Assembly: GCF_034006665.1 (NCBI RefSeq)
Contig: NZ_JAVESI010000011.1
Location: 1 to 64,000 of the forward strand
Reading direction: 5' to 3'
Source: Trichloromonas sp034006665
Lineage (GTDB): Bacteria; Desulfobacterota; Desulfuromonadia; Desulfuromonadales; Trichloromonadaceae
DNA: 64,000 bases
Shown: piece by piece, positions 46,386-56,121 of the stretch
How the letters are laid out: the number at the start of each line of letters is the position of its first letter
Position numbering within the stretch: the stretch's first letter is position 1
The notes under the pieces: model-generated
Databases searched by the model: none
The model's input: only the letters and a program-made list of their open reading frames with translations
Told to the model about the DNA's origin: nothing
Made by a program: the position numbers and the translations under genes

Positions 46386-46399
46386 GCGGATTTTGCGAG

Positions 46400-47692
<1,293 letters not shown>

Positions 47693-47856
47693 GTAAGACC
47701 CCCTTGCAAGGATATGTAATGTGGGTTGAACCCTTCTGCCCCCGGCGGGCGCGTTACTTATAGCACAAGACGCCAAATTTGGAAGCCCCTTTTCATCCTT
47801 CGTCATAACGGCCCGGGCACCTTCCCCGGGAAAGAAATTGCTTTGCCTCGGCGAAA

Positions 47857-48912
47857 ATGTTAAAGTCTGCACTTATTCCCAGGTATTCCGGTATCCTGGC
47901 AAGGCTGATTCGGGAGCGCATGCGCGACAATTTTCAGGCTGAAGACACCTCGCTGGCCAATCTGCTCTTTGGTCAGCAGAACCGCAATCTCAAACTCGTC
48001 GAGCGGATGCTCGGGGTGCGTGTCGGTTCCCGCGGGAGCGAGTTGACCATCGAGGGGGAGGATGCCCAGGTGCGTCTGGCCCGGCGCCTCTTCGAAGAGG
48101 TTCATGGCCTGCTCAAGGCGGGATATATGGTGTCGCCCGCCGATCTCGATTACGCCTCGCGCATCCTTTCCGCCGATTCCCGTGCCCATCTGCGGGACAT
48201 CTTCCTCGATACCATCTTCGTCTCCACCCGCAAAAAGGTCATTGCCCCCAAGAGCCTGGCGCAGAAGGCTTATGTTGACGCCATCCGCAAACACGACGTC
48301 GTCTTCGGCATTGGACCGGCGGGGACGGGCAAGACCTATCTGGCCATGGCCATGGCCGTCTCTTTCCTGGTCAAGAAGGAAGTCAGCCGTATCGTGCTGG
48401 TGCGTCCGGCGGTGGAGGCGGGCGAAAAACTCGGCTTTCTTCCCGGCGATCTGGCGGAAAAGGTCAATCCCTATCTGCGCCCCCTTTACGACGCGCTCTA
48501 CGATATGATGGATTTCGACAAGGGCCAAGCCCTGATCGCCAACGGGGTGGTCGAAGTGGCCCCCCTGGCCTTCATGCGCGGTCGCACCCTCAACGACGCC
48601 TTCGTTATCCTTGACGAGGCGCAGAATACGACCACCGAACAGATGAAGATGTGCCTCACCCGTCTCGGTTTCGGCAGCCGGGCGGTGATCACCGGCGACG
48701 TCACCCAGATCGATCTGCCGACCGGTCGCCGTTCCGGGTTGGTGGAGGCGACCGAGGTGCTGCGCGGCGTCGAGGGGATCGTCTTCAACTATTTCAGCGA
48801 TCGCGACGTGGTCCGGCACCCCATCGTGCAGACCATCATCCAGGCCTACGAGCGCCGCCGGCCCGCCGCCGGCGAGTGTGTCGCGCCATCCTCGGGCATT
48901 TCTCCCTCATGA
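47857..48912 (+). CDS. ybeZ: PhoH-like ATPase (YbeZ family)
   Basis: 351 residues. An N-terminal KH-like segment (NLKLVERMLGVRVGSRGSEL) is followed by a P-loop ATPase: Walker A GIGPAGTGKTYLA (about 151), VRPAVEAGEKLGFLPGD, Walker B FVILDEAQNTT, and ITGDVTQIDLP. YbeZ acts with the endoribonuclease YbeY in rRNA and RNA processing; ybeY lies two genes downstream. The ATG at 47857 lacks a ribosome site; an in-frame ATG at 47920 (MRDNFQAED) is an equally possible start. The stop overlaps the pgpH ATG. Confidence 0.92.
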   Translation: MLKSALIPRYSGILARLIRERMRDNFQAEDTSLANLLFGQQNRNLKLVERMLGVRVGSRGSELTIEGEDAQVRLARRLFEEVHGLLKAGYMVSPADLDYASRILSADSRAHLRDIFLDTIFVSTRKKVIAPKSLAQKAYVDAIRKHDVVFGIGPAGTGKTYLAMAMAVSFLVKKEVSRIVLVRPAVEAGEKLGFLPGDLAEKVNPYLRPLYDALYDMMDFDKGQALIANGVVEVAPLAFMRGRTLNDAFVILDEAQNTTTEQMKMCLTRLGFGSRAVITGDVTQIDLPTGRRSGLVEATEVLRGVEGIVFNYFSDRDVVRHPIVQTIIQAYERRRPAAGECVAPSSGISPS

Positions 48913-51299
48913 ATAAAAACGACAGCAAATCCGACAGTTCTAGTCGCAAGAGCAAGATCGTCGAGAAATCCTTCTGGCGGCAGGAGCGGGCCCAGCGTTA
49001 TCTGATGCTGGCTTTTCTTGCGCTCTTTCTGACCGTGATCATCGTTCCTAAGGGCGGATTTATTCCCGATCATTACTCTCCGGGGGATATCGCCACCCGG
49101 GACGTCAAGTCGCCCCGCGAACTCCTCATTCCCGATCTGGTGCTCACCGAGAGCAAGCGGGTCGAGGCGGAAGGTGCGGTGCTGCCCCTCTACGATTACG
49201 ATTCCCGGGCTGGGCAGGCGGCTGCCGAAACGTTGGCGCAGGGGCTGCAACTTGTCGAGCAGGCGGCCGTCGATCCGGAAATGACCGCGACTTTGGGCGA
49301 TGATCTGGAAAATTTTCTGGAAGTCGAGCTGACCGCGGAGGATCGGGATTCCCTTAAGGCTTTCACGGCTGAAGCAGCCGCCCGGGAAACCGCGGCCCCC
49401 CTCGATTTGGCTCCTATCCGCCAGGCGGTGATCAGCGCCCTTGAGGGGCGCATTGTCGGCAACCTGCAACTCTTTCAGGGGGAAGCCAAACACGGGATTC
49501 TCATGCGCGATCTCCACTCCCGTCAGGAGATCCTCTTGCAGCAGGCCCAGGAGGTCATTGGTGTGGGCAACGCCCAGGACCGTCTGCGCGAGGAGCTGCG
49601 CCCCCTCGACCTGAGCCGTGCCCAGCGGCGACTGATCCAGACGCTGGCGGTGAAGCTGGTCAGCCCCAATCTGACGTTCAACAAGAACGAGACCGAAGCC
49701 CGCAAGCAGCAGGCCCGCGAGGAGGTCAAGCCGGTTCTTTTCCAGGTCAAGAAGGGGGAGATGATTGTCCGCGAAGGCGAGCGGGTCACCGAGGAGCAGA
49801 TCAGGAAACTCCGTGGGATCAGCGAACTCGGCAGTCATTCCAATACCCTGGTCGCAGGTATCGGCTTCTTCCTGTCGATTGTCGTGCTCTTTTTCGCCAC
49901 CCACCGCTTTGCCCGGGTCAATATCCGCAAGTACGCTCCGGACAATCGCGACCTGCTCTTTCTGGTGGTGAATTTCATCGTCCTTTTCGTTCTGGTCAAG
50001 TTTGGGATTTTCGTTTCTTCGGCGCTGGAGAGCGCCTTTCCCTACATCGACTCGAACAGCTATTACTACGTGCTTCCCTTTGCCTTCGGAGCGATGCTGG
50101 CGCGCATCGTCCTCAACTCCGAGGTCGCCTTTGTTTTCGCCATCCTCTCGTCCTTGCTGCTCGGGGCGCTCTTCGGTTACAGCCTCTATATCAGTGTCTA
50201 CGCCCTCGCCGGGAGCGTGACCTCTGCCCACTGGGTCCGGCACTGCAAGCAGCGTACGACCCTCTACCGGGCCGGCTTTCATCTGTCGCTAGTGAACATG
50301 CTGATGATTGTCGGCCTCTATCTGATCAGCGGCCAGGCCTTCGATGTGCAGCTTCTCTACAAGATCGGGTTCGGCCTGGCTGGAGGCTTTCTCTGCGCGA
50401 TCCTCGTCACCGGCACCATCCCGCTGGTGGAGCATCTTTTCGAGTACACGACCGACATCAAGCTGCTCGAACTGGCCAACATGAACACGCCGATACTGCG
50501 CGAACTGATGATCCAGGCGCCCGGCACCTACCATCATTCGGTGATTGTCGGCAACCTGGTCGAGGCCGCTGCCGAATCGATCAACGCCAATCCCCTGTTG
50601 GCGCGGGTGGCGGCGTACTACCACGACATCGGCAAGATCCGCAAGCCGCTTTATTTCGTCGAGAACATGAACGGTCAGGAGAACCGGCACGACAAGTTGG
50701 CTCCTTCGATGAGCGCGCTGATTCTCATGTCCCATGTCAAGGACGCGGTGGAAATGGCCCGGGAGAACAAGCTCGGCGCGCCGATCATCGACATCATCCG
50801 CCAGCATCACGGCACGGCGCTGATGAAGTTCTTCTACGACAAGGCCAAGAGCAAGGAAGAGCCGGGAATGCCCGCGGTCGACGAGCGCGACTACCGCTAT
50901 CCCGGACCCAAGCCGCAGACCCGCGAGGCGGCCCTGATCATGCTCGCCGACGCCGTCGAGGCGGCCAGCCGCACCCTCTCTGATCCGACCCCGGCGCGGA
51001 TTCAGGGGATGGTGCAGAAGATCATCAACAACATCTTCATCGACGGTCAGCTCGACGAGTGCGAACTGACCCTCAAGGACTTGCATCGCATCGCCAGAAG
51101 CTTCAACCGCATTCTGGCGGGAATTTTCCACCATCGCATCGACTATCCGGAACCGGCCTACAAAGAGCGGGACAAGGATGCCGCCAAGAGGAAGAACGGT
51201 GAAGATTCAGATCGAGAATCGGCAAAGGAAGCAAAAGGTAAGGAAACTGTTCCTGCGAAAAGTGGCACGGAAGATCTTAAGCGTCTCGGGATGTCCTGA
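48909..51299 (+). CDS. pgpH: 7TM-HD family phosphohydrolase (PgpH-like c-di-AMP phosphodiesterase)
   Basis: 796 residues. One membrane segment near residue 35, an extracytoplasmic 7TMR-HDED domain (about 60-310), seven membrane segments (about 315-505), then a cytoplasmic HD domain: YHHSVIVGNLVEAAAE, AAYYHDIGK (the HD pair), RQHHGT, and DAVEAASRTL. PgpH of Listeria hydrolyses c-di-AMP by this architecture; the same role is inferred here. The last ~50 residues form a charged tail (KERDKDAAKRKNGEDSD) whose final third is encoded in an overlap with ybeY. It overlaps the PhoH-like gene by 4 nt. Confidence 0.9.
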   Translation: MNKNDSKSDSSSRKSKIVEKSFWRQERAQRYLMLAFLALFLTVIIVPKGGFIPDHYSPGDIATRDVKSPRELLIPDLVLTESKRVEAEGAVLPLYDYDSRAGQAAAETLAQGLQLVEQAAVDPEMTATLGDDLENFLEVELTAEDRDSLKAFTAEAAARETAAPLDLAPIRQAVISALEGRIVGNLQLFQGEAKHGILMRDLHSRQEILLQQAQEVIGVGNAQDRLREELRPLDLSRAQRRLIQTLAVKLVSPNLTFNKNETEARKQQAREEVKPVLFQVKKGEMIVREGERVTEEQIRKLRGISELGSHSNTLVAGIGFFLSIVVLFFATHRFARVNIRKYAPDNRDLLFLVVNFIVLFVLVKFGIFVSSALESAFPYIDSNSYYYVLPFAFGAMLARIVLNSEVAFVFAILSSLLLGALFGYSLYISVYALAGSVTSAHWVRHCKQRTTLYRAGFHLSLVNMLMIVGLYLISGQAFDVQLLYKIGFGLAGGFLCAILVTGTIPLVEHLFEYTTDIKLLELANMNTPILRELMIQAPGTYHHSVIVGNLVEAAAESINANPLLARVAAYYHDIGKIRKPLYFVENMNGQENRHDKLAPSMSALILMSHVKDAVEMARENKLGAPIIDIIRQHHGTALMKFFYDKAKSKEEPGMPAVDERDYRYPGPKPQTREAALIMLADAVEAASRTLSDPTPARIQGMVQKIINNIFIDGQLDECELTLKDLHRIARSFNRILAGIFHHRIDYPEPAYKERDKDAAKRKNGEDSDRESAKEAKGKETVPAKSGTEDLKRLGMS

Positions 51300-51654
51300 G
51301 GCCGAGCTGTCGATCCTGGTCGTCGACGATGCTGATATTCGCATCATCAATCGCGACTACCTGCAACGGGACAAACCGACCAACGTCATCTCCTTCGCCA
51401 TGCGTGAAGGGGAGGGGGGTGAACTCTTTCCGGAGATGCTCGGCGACGTGGTGATCTCCGCCGAAACGGCGGCCCGGGATGCCGCTGACGCCGGTATCCC
51501 CTACGAGCACGAACTGGTCTTTCTACTTTTGCACGGCGTCCTCCATCTGCTCGGCTATGATCATGAACGCAGCGGCGCCGAGGAGGCCGAACGCATGGAA
51601 GCGCGGGAGCGGGAAATTTTCGCCCTCTTGCGTGAGGAATTCCTTTCGCCATGA
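51199..51654 (+). CDS. ybeY: Endoribonuclease YbeY
   Basis: 151 residues. The N-terminus VKIQIENRQRKQKV and CPEAELSILVVDD, then DKPTNVISFAMRE, GDVVISAE and the zinc/catalytic triad HGVLHLLGYDHE. It processes 16S rRNA 3' ends and aids ribosome quality control with YbeZ. The conserved N-terminus requires the GTG at 51199, which places the first 33 codons inside the end of pgpH in another frame. The stop overlaps dgkA by 4 nt. Typical size. Confidence 0.93.
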   Translation: MKIQIENRQRKQKVRKLFLRKVARKILSVSGCPEAELSILVVDDADIRIINRDYLQRDKPTNVISFAMREGEGGELFPEMLGDVVISAETAARDAADAGIPYEHELVFLLLHGVLHLLGYDHERSGAEEAERMEAREREIFALLREEFLSP

Positions 51655-52370
51655 GCGAGTCCCCGCGCGAGCCCATCAAGCCCACCAACTGGCTGCAAAG
51701 CGTCAACTGCGCCATCGAGGGAATTCTCTGGACCGCGCGCACCCAGCGGCACATGCGCTGGCATTTCCTGGCGGCGCTTGCGGTGCTGCTCTTCGCTCAT
51801 TTCTTGGGCCTGTCGGCCCTTGAATTCATCCTGCTGGCCTTCGCCGTCACCTTGGTGCTTTTTGCCGAACTGGTCAACACCGCTTTGGAGGTGGTGGTCG
51901 ACCTGGTTTCTCCCGGCTACCATCCCCTGGCCAAACAGGCCAAGGATGTGGCCGCCGGGGCGGTGCTGGTGGCGAGCATCGGCGCGGTGGTGATGGGTTT
52001 TTTCGCCCTCTCCCGCTACATTCTTCCGGCGTTGGGCGGGCAGCTCGACCAGTTGGGTCGACCGCCGGGGGAATTCCCGGTCGTTTCGGTGCTGGTGGCG
52101 ACCATCCTCGTCGTCCTTCTCAAGGCCCTTTTCGGGCGGGGCACGCCGCTGCACGGCGGCCTGCCGAGCGGCCACGCGGCGATTTCCTTCGCCATCGCCA
52201 GTGCCATTATCCTTTCCGGGGTCGGCGCACTCCTCTCCTTGCTGACCCTGGCGTTGGCGGTCATGGTCAGCCACAGCCGGTTGTTGCTGGGCATCCACAG
52301 TGCCGGCGAGGTGGTGGCCGGCGGCGTCCTCGGGGTGGCGGTGACACTTTTGGTCTATATCTTGATGTAG
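51651..52370 (+). CDS. Diacylglycerol/undecaprenol kinase fused to a PAP2 phosphatase domain
   Basis: 239 residues against about 120 for stand-alone DgkA. Residues 1-125 are the prokaryotic DagK domain (NCAIEGILWTARTQRHMRWH, FAELVNTALEVVVDLVSP, AKDVAAGAVLVASIGA) with its three helices. Residues 140-239 are a PAP2-type domain with GLPSGHAAISFA and SHSRLLLGIHSAGEV, carrying the phosphatase His and Arg. One domain makes a lipid phosphate and the other could remove it, for example in undecaprenol-phosphate recycling. It starts in a 4 nt overlap with ybeY. Confidence 0.9.
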   Translation: MSESPREPIKPTNWLQSVNCAIEGILWTARTQRHMRWHFLAALAVLLFAHFLGLSALEFILLAFAVTLVLFAELVNTALEVVVDLVSPGYHPLAKQAKDVAAGAVLVASIGAVVMGFFALSRYILPALGGQLDQLGRPPGEFPVVSVLVATILVVLLKALFGRGTPLHGGLPSGHAAISFAIASAIILSGVGALLSLLTLALAVMVSHSRLLLGIHSAGEVVAGGVLGVAVTLLVYILM

Positions 52371-52464
52371 GAGAATCTGTGCGGCAGCCGGCGGGTCTCG
52401 CGCCTGTTCGGCCGAAAGAAGCGCCGCGTTTCCAAGTCGATTTCATCCAGGGAGGAACGGATTT

Positions 52465-53328
52465 TTGGACGACGACAGTACGAGTGACAGACGGACTTCA
52501 TGGTTTGGAGGGCTTGCACGCCTGCTGGGTGGCCGGCGCCGGGTCATGACCGAGAAGGACTTACAGGAGTTGATCGAGGAGTCGGAGGAAGAGGGGATCA
52601 TCAATGAGGACGAGGGGGAGATGCTCCACTCGATCTTCGAGTTCGGTGAAACGATCGTACGTGAGGTCATGGTTTCACGCATCGACATGGTCTGCTGCAG
52701 TATGACCACCAGCCTCGGCGAACTGCTGGCGGCGATCATTTCTTCGGGACATTCCCGTCTGCCCATCTACGAGGGGACCGCCGACCGCATCGTCGGCATC
52801 ATCTACGCCAAGGATCTGCTTCGTCTCTGGGGTTGCCGGGACGAGGATTTCCGCATCGAGCAGATCATGCGTACCCCCTATTTCGTCCCGGAAACCAAAC
52901 AGATCGAAGAGCTGCTGCAGGAATTCCGCACCCAGCGGGTGCATATGGCCATCGCTATCGATGAATACGGCGGTACCTCGGGGCTGATCACCATCGAGGA
53001 TCTGATTGAGGAGATCGTCGGCGACATCCAGGATGAGTACGATCTCGAAGAGGATGAACTGGTGGAAGAAGCTCCCGGCGTGGTTTTGGTTGACGGGCGT
53101 CTCAACATCGAGGAACTGGAGGATTATTTCGACATCGACATTCCCCGGGAGAAGTTCGATACCGTCGGCGGCTACCTCTTCAATCTTTTCGGCCATGTTC
53201 CCCAGGTCAACGAGGAGATTCGCGACGGCGTGCTGCGCATGACCGTAGTGGAATGCGATGGCCGCAAGATCCGCAAGGTGCGGGTGTTTCGCGCCGAGGC
53301 GGAGACCCAGGAGGAAGACGCTTCCTGA
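52465..53328 (+). CDS. ybeX: CBS-pair / CorC_HlyC domain protein (YbeX-like)
   Basis: 287 residues, soluble. Residues 25-60 carry the hemolysin C-type start (VMTEKDLQELIEESEEEGII), two CBS motifs span about 65-190 (VREVMVSRIDMVCC, SGHSRLPIYEG, YAKDLLRLW; MAIAIDEYGGTSGLITIEDL), and the C-terminal CorC_HlyC domain follows (FDTVGGYLFNLFGHVP). It lacks the DUF21 membrane part, so it is YbeX-like. The start is TTG at 52465 behind GGGAGG, about 10 nt upstream. Its stop overlaps the lnt ATG by one base. Confidence 0.9.
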   Translation: MDDDSTSDRRTSWFGGLARLLGGRRRVMTEKDLQELIEESEEEGIINEDEGEMLHSIFEFGETIVREVMVSRIDMVCCSMTTSLGELLAAIISSGHSRLPIYEGTADRIVGIIYAKDLLRLWGCRDEDFRIEQIMRTPYFVPETKQIEELLQEFRTQRVHMAIAIDEYGGTSGLITIEDLIEEIVGDIQDEYDLEEDELVEEAPGVVLVDGRLNIEELEDYFDIDIPREKFDTVGGYLFNLFGHVPQVNEEIRDGVLRMTVVECDGRKIRKVRVFRAEAETQEEDAS

Positions 53329-54848
53329 TGAAGCTTACGTCACCGGGGAAAACCGCCGCCCTGTCCCTGCTTTCGGGATTGCTGCTGGCGCTGGCCTTTC
53401 CGCGTCCGGATTTTTCCTGGTTGGCCTGGTTTGGTCTGGTGCCGTTGCTGACCGTGATGGAGCGCCATCCTTTTCGCAGCGGATTCGTGGCCGGTTGTGC
53501 CTTCTTCGGCCTGGTGCTCTACTGGCTGAACATCGTCATGACCACCTACGGTCGCATGCACCCGTTCTTTTCCCTGGTCGCCTATGTCCTGCTGGTGGCC
53601 TATCTGGCGCTTTTTTTCGGCCTCGCCACCTGGGCGGTCTGCCGCTTTCGCGAGCAACTCGGCCGTTCTTACCTGCTGACTCTGCCGGTGGTCTGGGTCG
53701 CTCTCGAATTTCTGCGCTCCTTTCTGCTGAGCGGCTTCCCTTGGGCGAGCCTCGGCTACTCCCAGCAGAACCGTGAAGTGCTGCTGCAAAGTGTCGATCT
53801 GTTCGGTGTCCACGGCCTCAGTTTTCTGATCGTTTTCGCCAATGTCCTGGTCTTTCAGCTCTGGCGTTCCCTGGCGCGGCGCGGTTCGGAACCCCTCTCC
53901 CGGTCGGGCGTGGCCATCGGTCTTTTGTTGATCATCGCCGCCCATGCCTACGGCTTCTGGCGTCTGGGCCTCCCCGAGGACGCCACGGCGCCGACGCTGG
54001 AAGTGGCGCTGATTCAAGGGAATATCGACCAGTCGGTCAAGTGGGATCCGGCCTATCAGCAGAAGACCGTCGAGATCTATCGGGAGCTGTCCCGGGAAGC
54101 GACTGCCGACGGTGCTCCTGATCTGATCGTCTGGCCGGAGAGCGCCACTCCGTTCTACTTTCAGGAGCCCGGTCCGCTCTCCGCCCAGGTAACGGAGGTG
54201 TCCCGTGCCATTGGCGGCCATCTGCTCTTCGGCAGTCCCGCTTACGAGAAGGGGATGGGTTCTTATCGCTATCTGAACAGCGCCTTTCTCCTTTCTCCTT
54301 CCGGTGTGGTGCTCGGGCGCAGCGACAAGGTTCATCTCGTCCCCTTTGGCGAGTACGTTCCTCTCGGGCGCTTTCTCCCTTTTATCGACAAGCTGGTAAC
54401 AGGGATCGGCGACTTCTCGCCGGGAACGGTCAACCCTCTGCCGCTGGAGGCGGCCAAACTCGGCGTGCTCGTCTGCTTTGAGGGAATCTTCCCCGAGCTG
54501 GCTCGGGACTACGCTGCCAGCGGCAGCGGCCTGCTGGTGAACATCACCAACGATGCCTGGTTCGGCCGGTCCTCCGCCCCCCACCAGCATTTGGCCATGA
54601 CCCGCTTCCGCGCCGTGGAGAACCGTCTGTGGCTGGCGCGGGCGGCCAATACCGGCATCTCCGCTCTCATCGACCCGAAAGGCAGGATCGTCGCTCGCTC
54701 CGAGCTCTTCGCCCCGGCGGTGGTACGCGGGAAGGTTCTTCTCGGCGGCGAGGCGACCCTCTATCAACGCATCGGCGAGTTGCCGGCCCTTCTCTTTTGT
54801 GCGTTGGCTGTTTTCTGGCTGATCCGCACCCGTCGCCGCTATCCCTGA
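53328..54848 (+). CDS. lnt: Apolipoprotein N-acyltransferase
   Basis: 506 residues. About seven membrane segments in the first 215 residues with GFPWASLGYSQ, then a nitrilase-type periplasmic domain with the Glu-Lys-Cys triad: IVWPESATPF, SDKVHLVPFGEYVP, and VLVCFEGIFPEL, then NITNDAWFG. A final membrane segment precedes RTRRRYP. It adds the third acyl chain to outer-membrane lipoproteins, the substrates later sorted by the Lol system encoded downstream. The ATG at 53328 overlaps the ybeX stop. Confidence 0.94.
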   Translation: MKLTSPGKTAALSLLSGLLLALAFPRPDFSWLAWFGLVPLLTVMERHPFRSGFVAGCAFFGLVLYWLNIVMTTYGRMHPFFSLVAYVLLVAYLALFFGLATWAVCRFREQLGRSYLLTLPVVWVALEFLRSFLLSGFPWASLGYSQQNREVLLQSVDLFGVHGLSFLIVFANVLVFQLWRSLARRGSEPLSRSGVAIGLLLIIAAHAYGFWRLGLPEDATAPTLEVALIQGNIDQSVKWDPAYQQKTVEIYRELSREATADGAPDLIVWPESATPFYFQEPGPLSAQVTEVSRAIGGHLLFGSPAYEKGMGSYRYLNSAFLLSPSGVVLGRSDKVHLVPFGEYVPLGRFLPFIDKLVTGIGDFSPGTVNPLPLEAAKLGVLVCFEGIFPELARDYAASGSGLLVNITNDAWFGRSSAPHQHLAMTRFRAVENRLWLARAANTGISALIDPKGRIVARSELFAPAVVRGKVLLGGEATLYQRIGELPALLFCALAVFWLIRTRRRYP

Positions 54849-54945
54849 GGGTTTTCCCGCAAAGAGGTCTTGAGCTGCGGCGGGGAAGCCGGTATACTCC
54901 CCGCCCATTTGTTTTTCAGTAATCCGTTCAAGGAGAAAACAGTCC

Positions 54946-56041
54946 ATGTTTCGTGATGAAAAAGAGTCCTTGACCCTTCTTCAGGACAAGCTCAATGAGC
55001 TGAGGGGGTACCTTTGACGTCGAGGTGAAGGCAGAGCGGGTCGCCGAACTGGAGGCGGAAATCGCCAAGCCCGAGTTCTGGAATCAGGGCGAGCGTACCC
55101 AAGACATCCTGAAGGAACGGAATTCCCTGCAAAAAGTTGTTGGGGATTACCGCCAGGCCCGTCAGGAACTGGAGGATCTGCAGGTTCTCGTCGAACTGGG
55201 CGAGGAAGGGCAGGATGAGGCGACCCGAGACGAGGTGCGTGAGCTGTTGCCGGTCCTAGAACAGCGTATCGGCCGGATGGAATTCGCCCGCATGCTCTCC
55301 GGCGAACACGACGCCAATAACGCCATCTTCAGCATCAACGCCGGGGCCGGCGGGACCGAGGCTCAGGACTGGGCCGAGATGCTGCTGCGCATGTATCTGC
55401 GCTACTGCGAGCGCAAGGGCTTCAAAACCGAGATTACCGACTACCAGCCCGGCGACGAGGCGGGAGTCAAGGGCGTGACTTTCAACGTCGAGGGGGACTA
55501 CGCCTACGGGTTTCTGCGTGCCGAAAACGGCATTCACCGGCTGGTGCGCATATCCCCCTTCGACGCTAACGCCCGCCGGCATACCTCCTTCTGCTCGGTC
55601 TTCGTCTTCCCCGAACTGTCGGACGACATTGACGTGGAGATCAACGAGAAGGATCTTAAGGTCGACACCTACCGCGCCAGTGGCGCCGGTGGCCAGCACG
55701 TCAACAAGACCGAGTCGGCGATTCGCATCACCCATATGCCGACGGGGATCGTCGTCGCCTGTCAGAACGAGCGTTCCCAGCATAAGAACCGGGCGGTGGC
55801 GATGAAACAGCTCAAGGCCCGTCTCTATGAACTGGAAGTGCGCAAGAAGGAGGAGGAATCGGCGGCCATCTCCGGCGAGAAGAAGGAGATCGGCTGGGGC
55901 AGCCAGATCCGCTCCTATGTGCTGCACCCCTATCGCCTGGTCAAGGACCATCGCACCGGCTTTGAAGTGGGTAACACCGACGCTGTCCTGGACGGCGATA
56001 TCGACGTTTTTATCGAAGCCTATCTGCTGAGCGGCAAATAG
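54946..56041 (+). CDS. prfB: Peptide chain release factor 2, with programmed +1 frameshift
   Basis: The first 23 codons run from ATG at 54946 to CTT, followed by an in-frame TGA at 55015-55017. A Shine-Dalgarno-like AGGGGG lies at 55003-55008, and slippage at CTT-TGA-C moves to the +1 frame (GAC GTC GAG), giving about 364 residues. This is the classic RF2 autoregulation. The downstream part shows the stop-recognition SPF (RISPFDANARRHT), the GGQ loop (ASGAGGQHVNKT), and RSQHKNRAVAMKQL. AAGGAG ribosome site before the start. Annotation from the GTG at 55025 would lose the N-terminus. Confidence 0.96.
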
Positions 56042-56072
56042 TCGTTGCCGCTTTTTGTGGGCGGGATTGCCC

Positions 56073-56099
56073 TTGACTTGGCGGGGTGCGGAGTATAAG
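56073..56099 (+). promoter_or_regulatory. Candidate sigma-70 promoter of lysS
   Basis: TTGACT (56073-56078), 15-16 nt, TATAAG (56094-56099), just before lysS. The spacing is short of the ideal 17. Confidence 0.4.
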
Positions 56100-56121
56100 G
56101 TAGCCCGCTTGTGAAGTCGGG

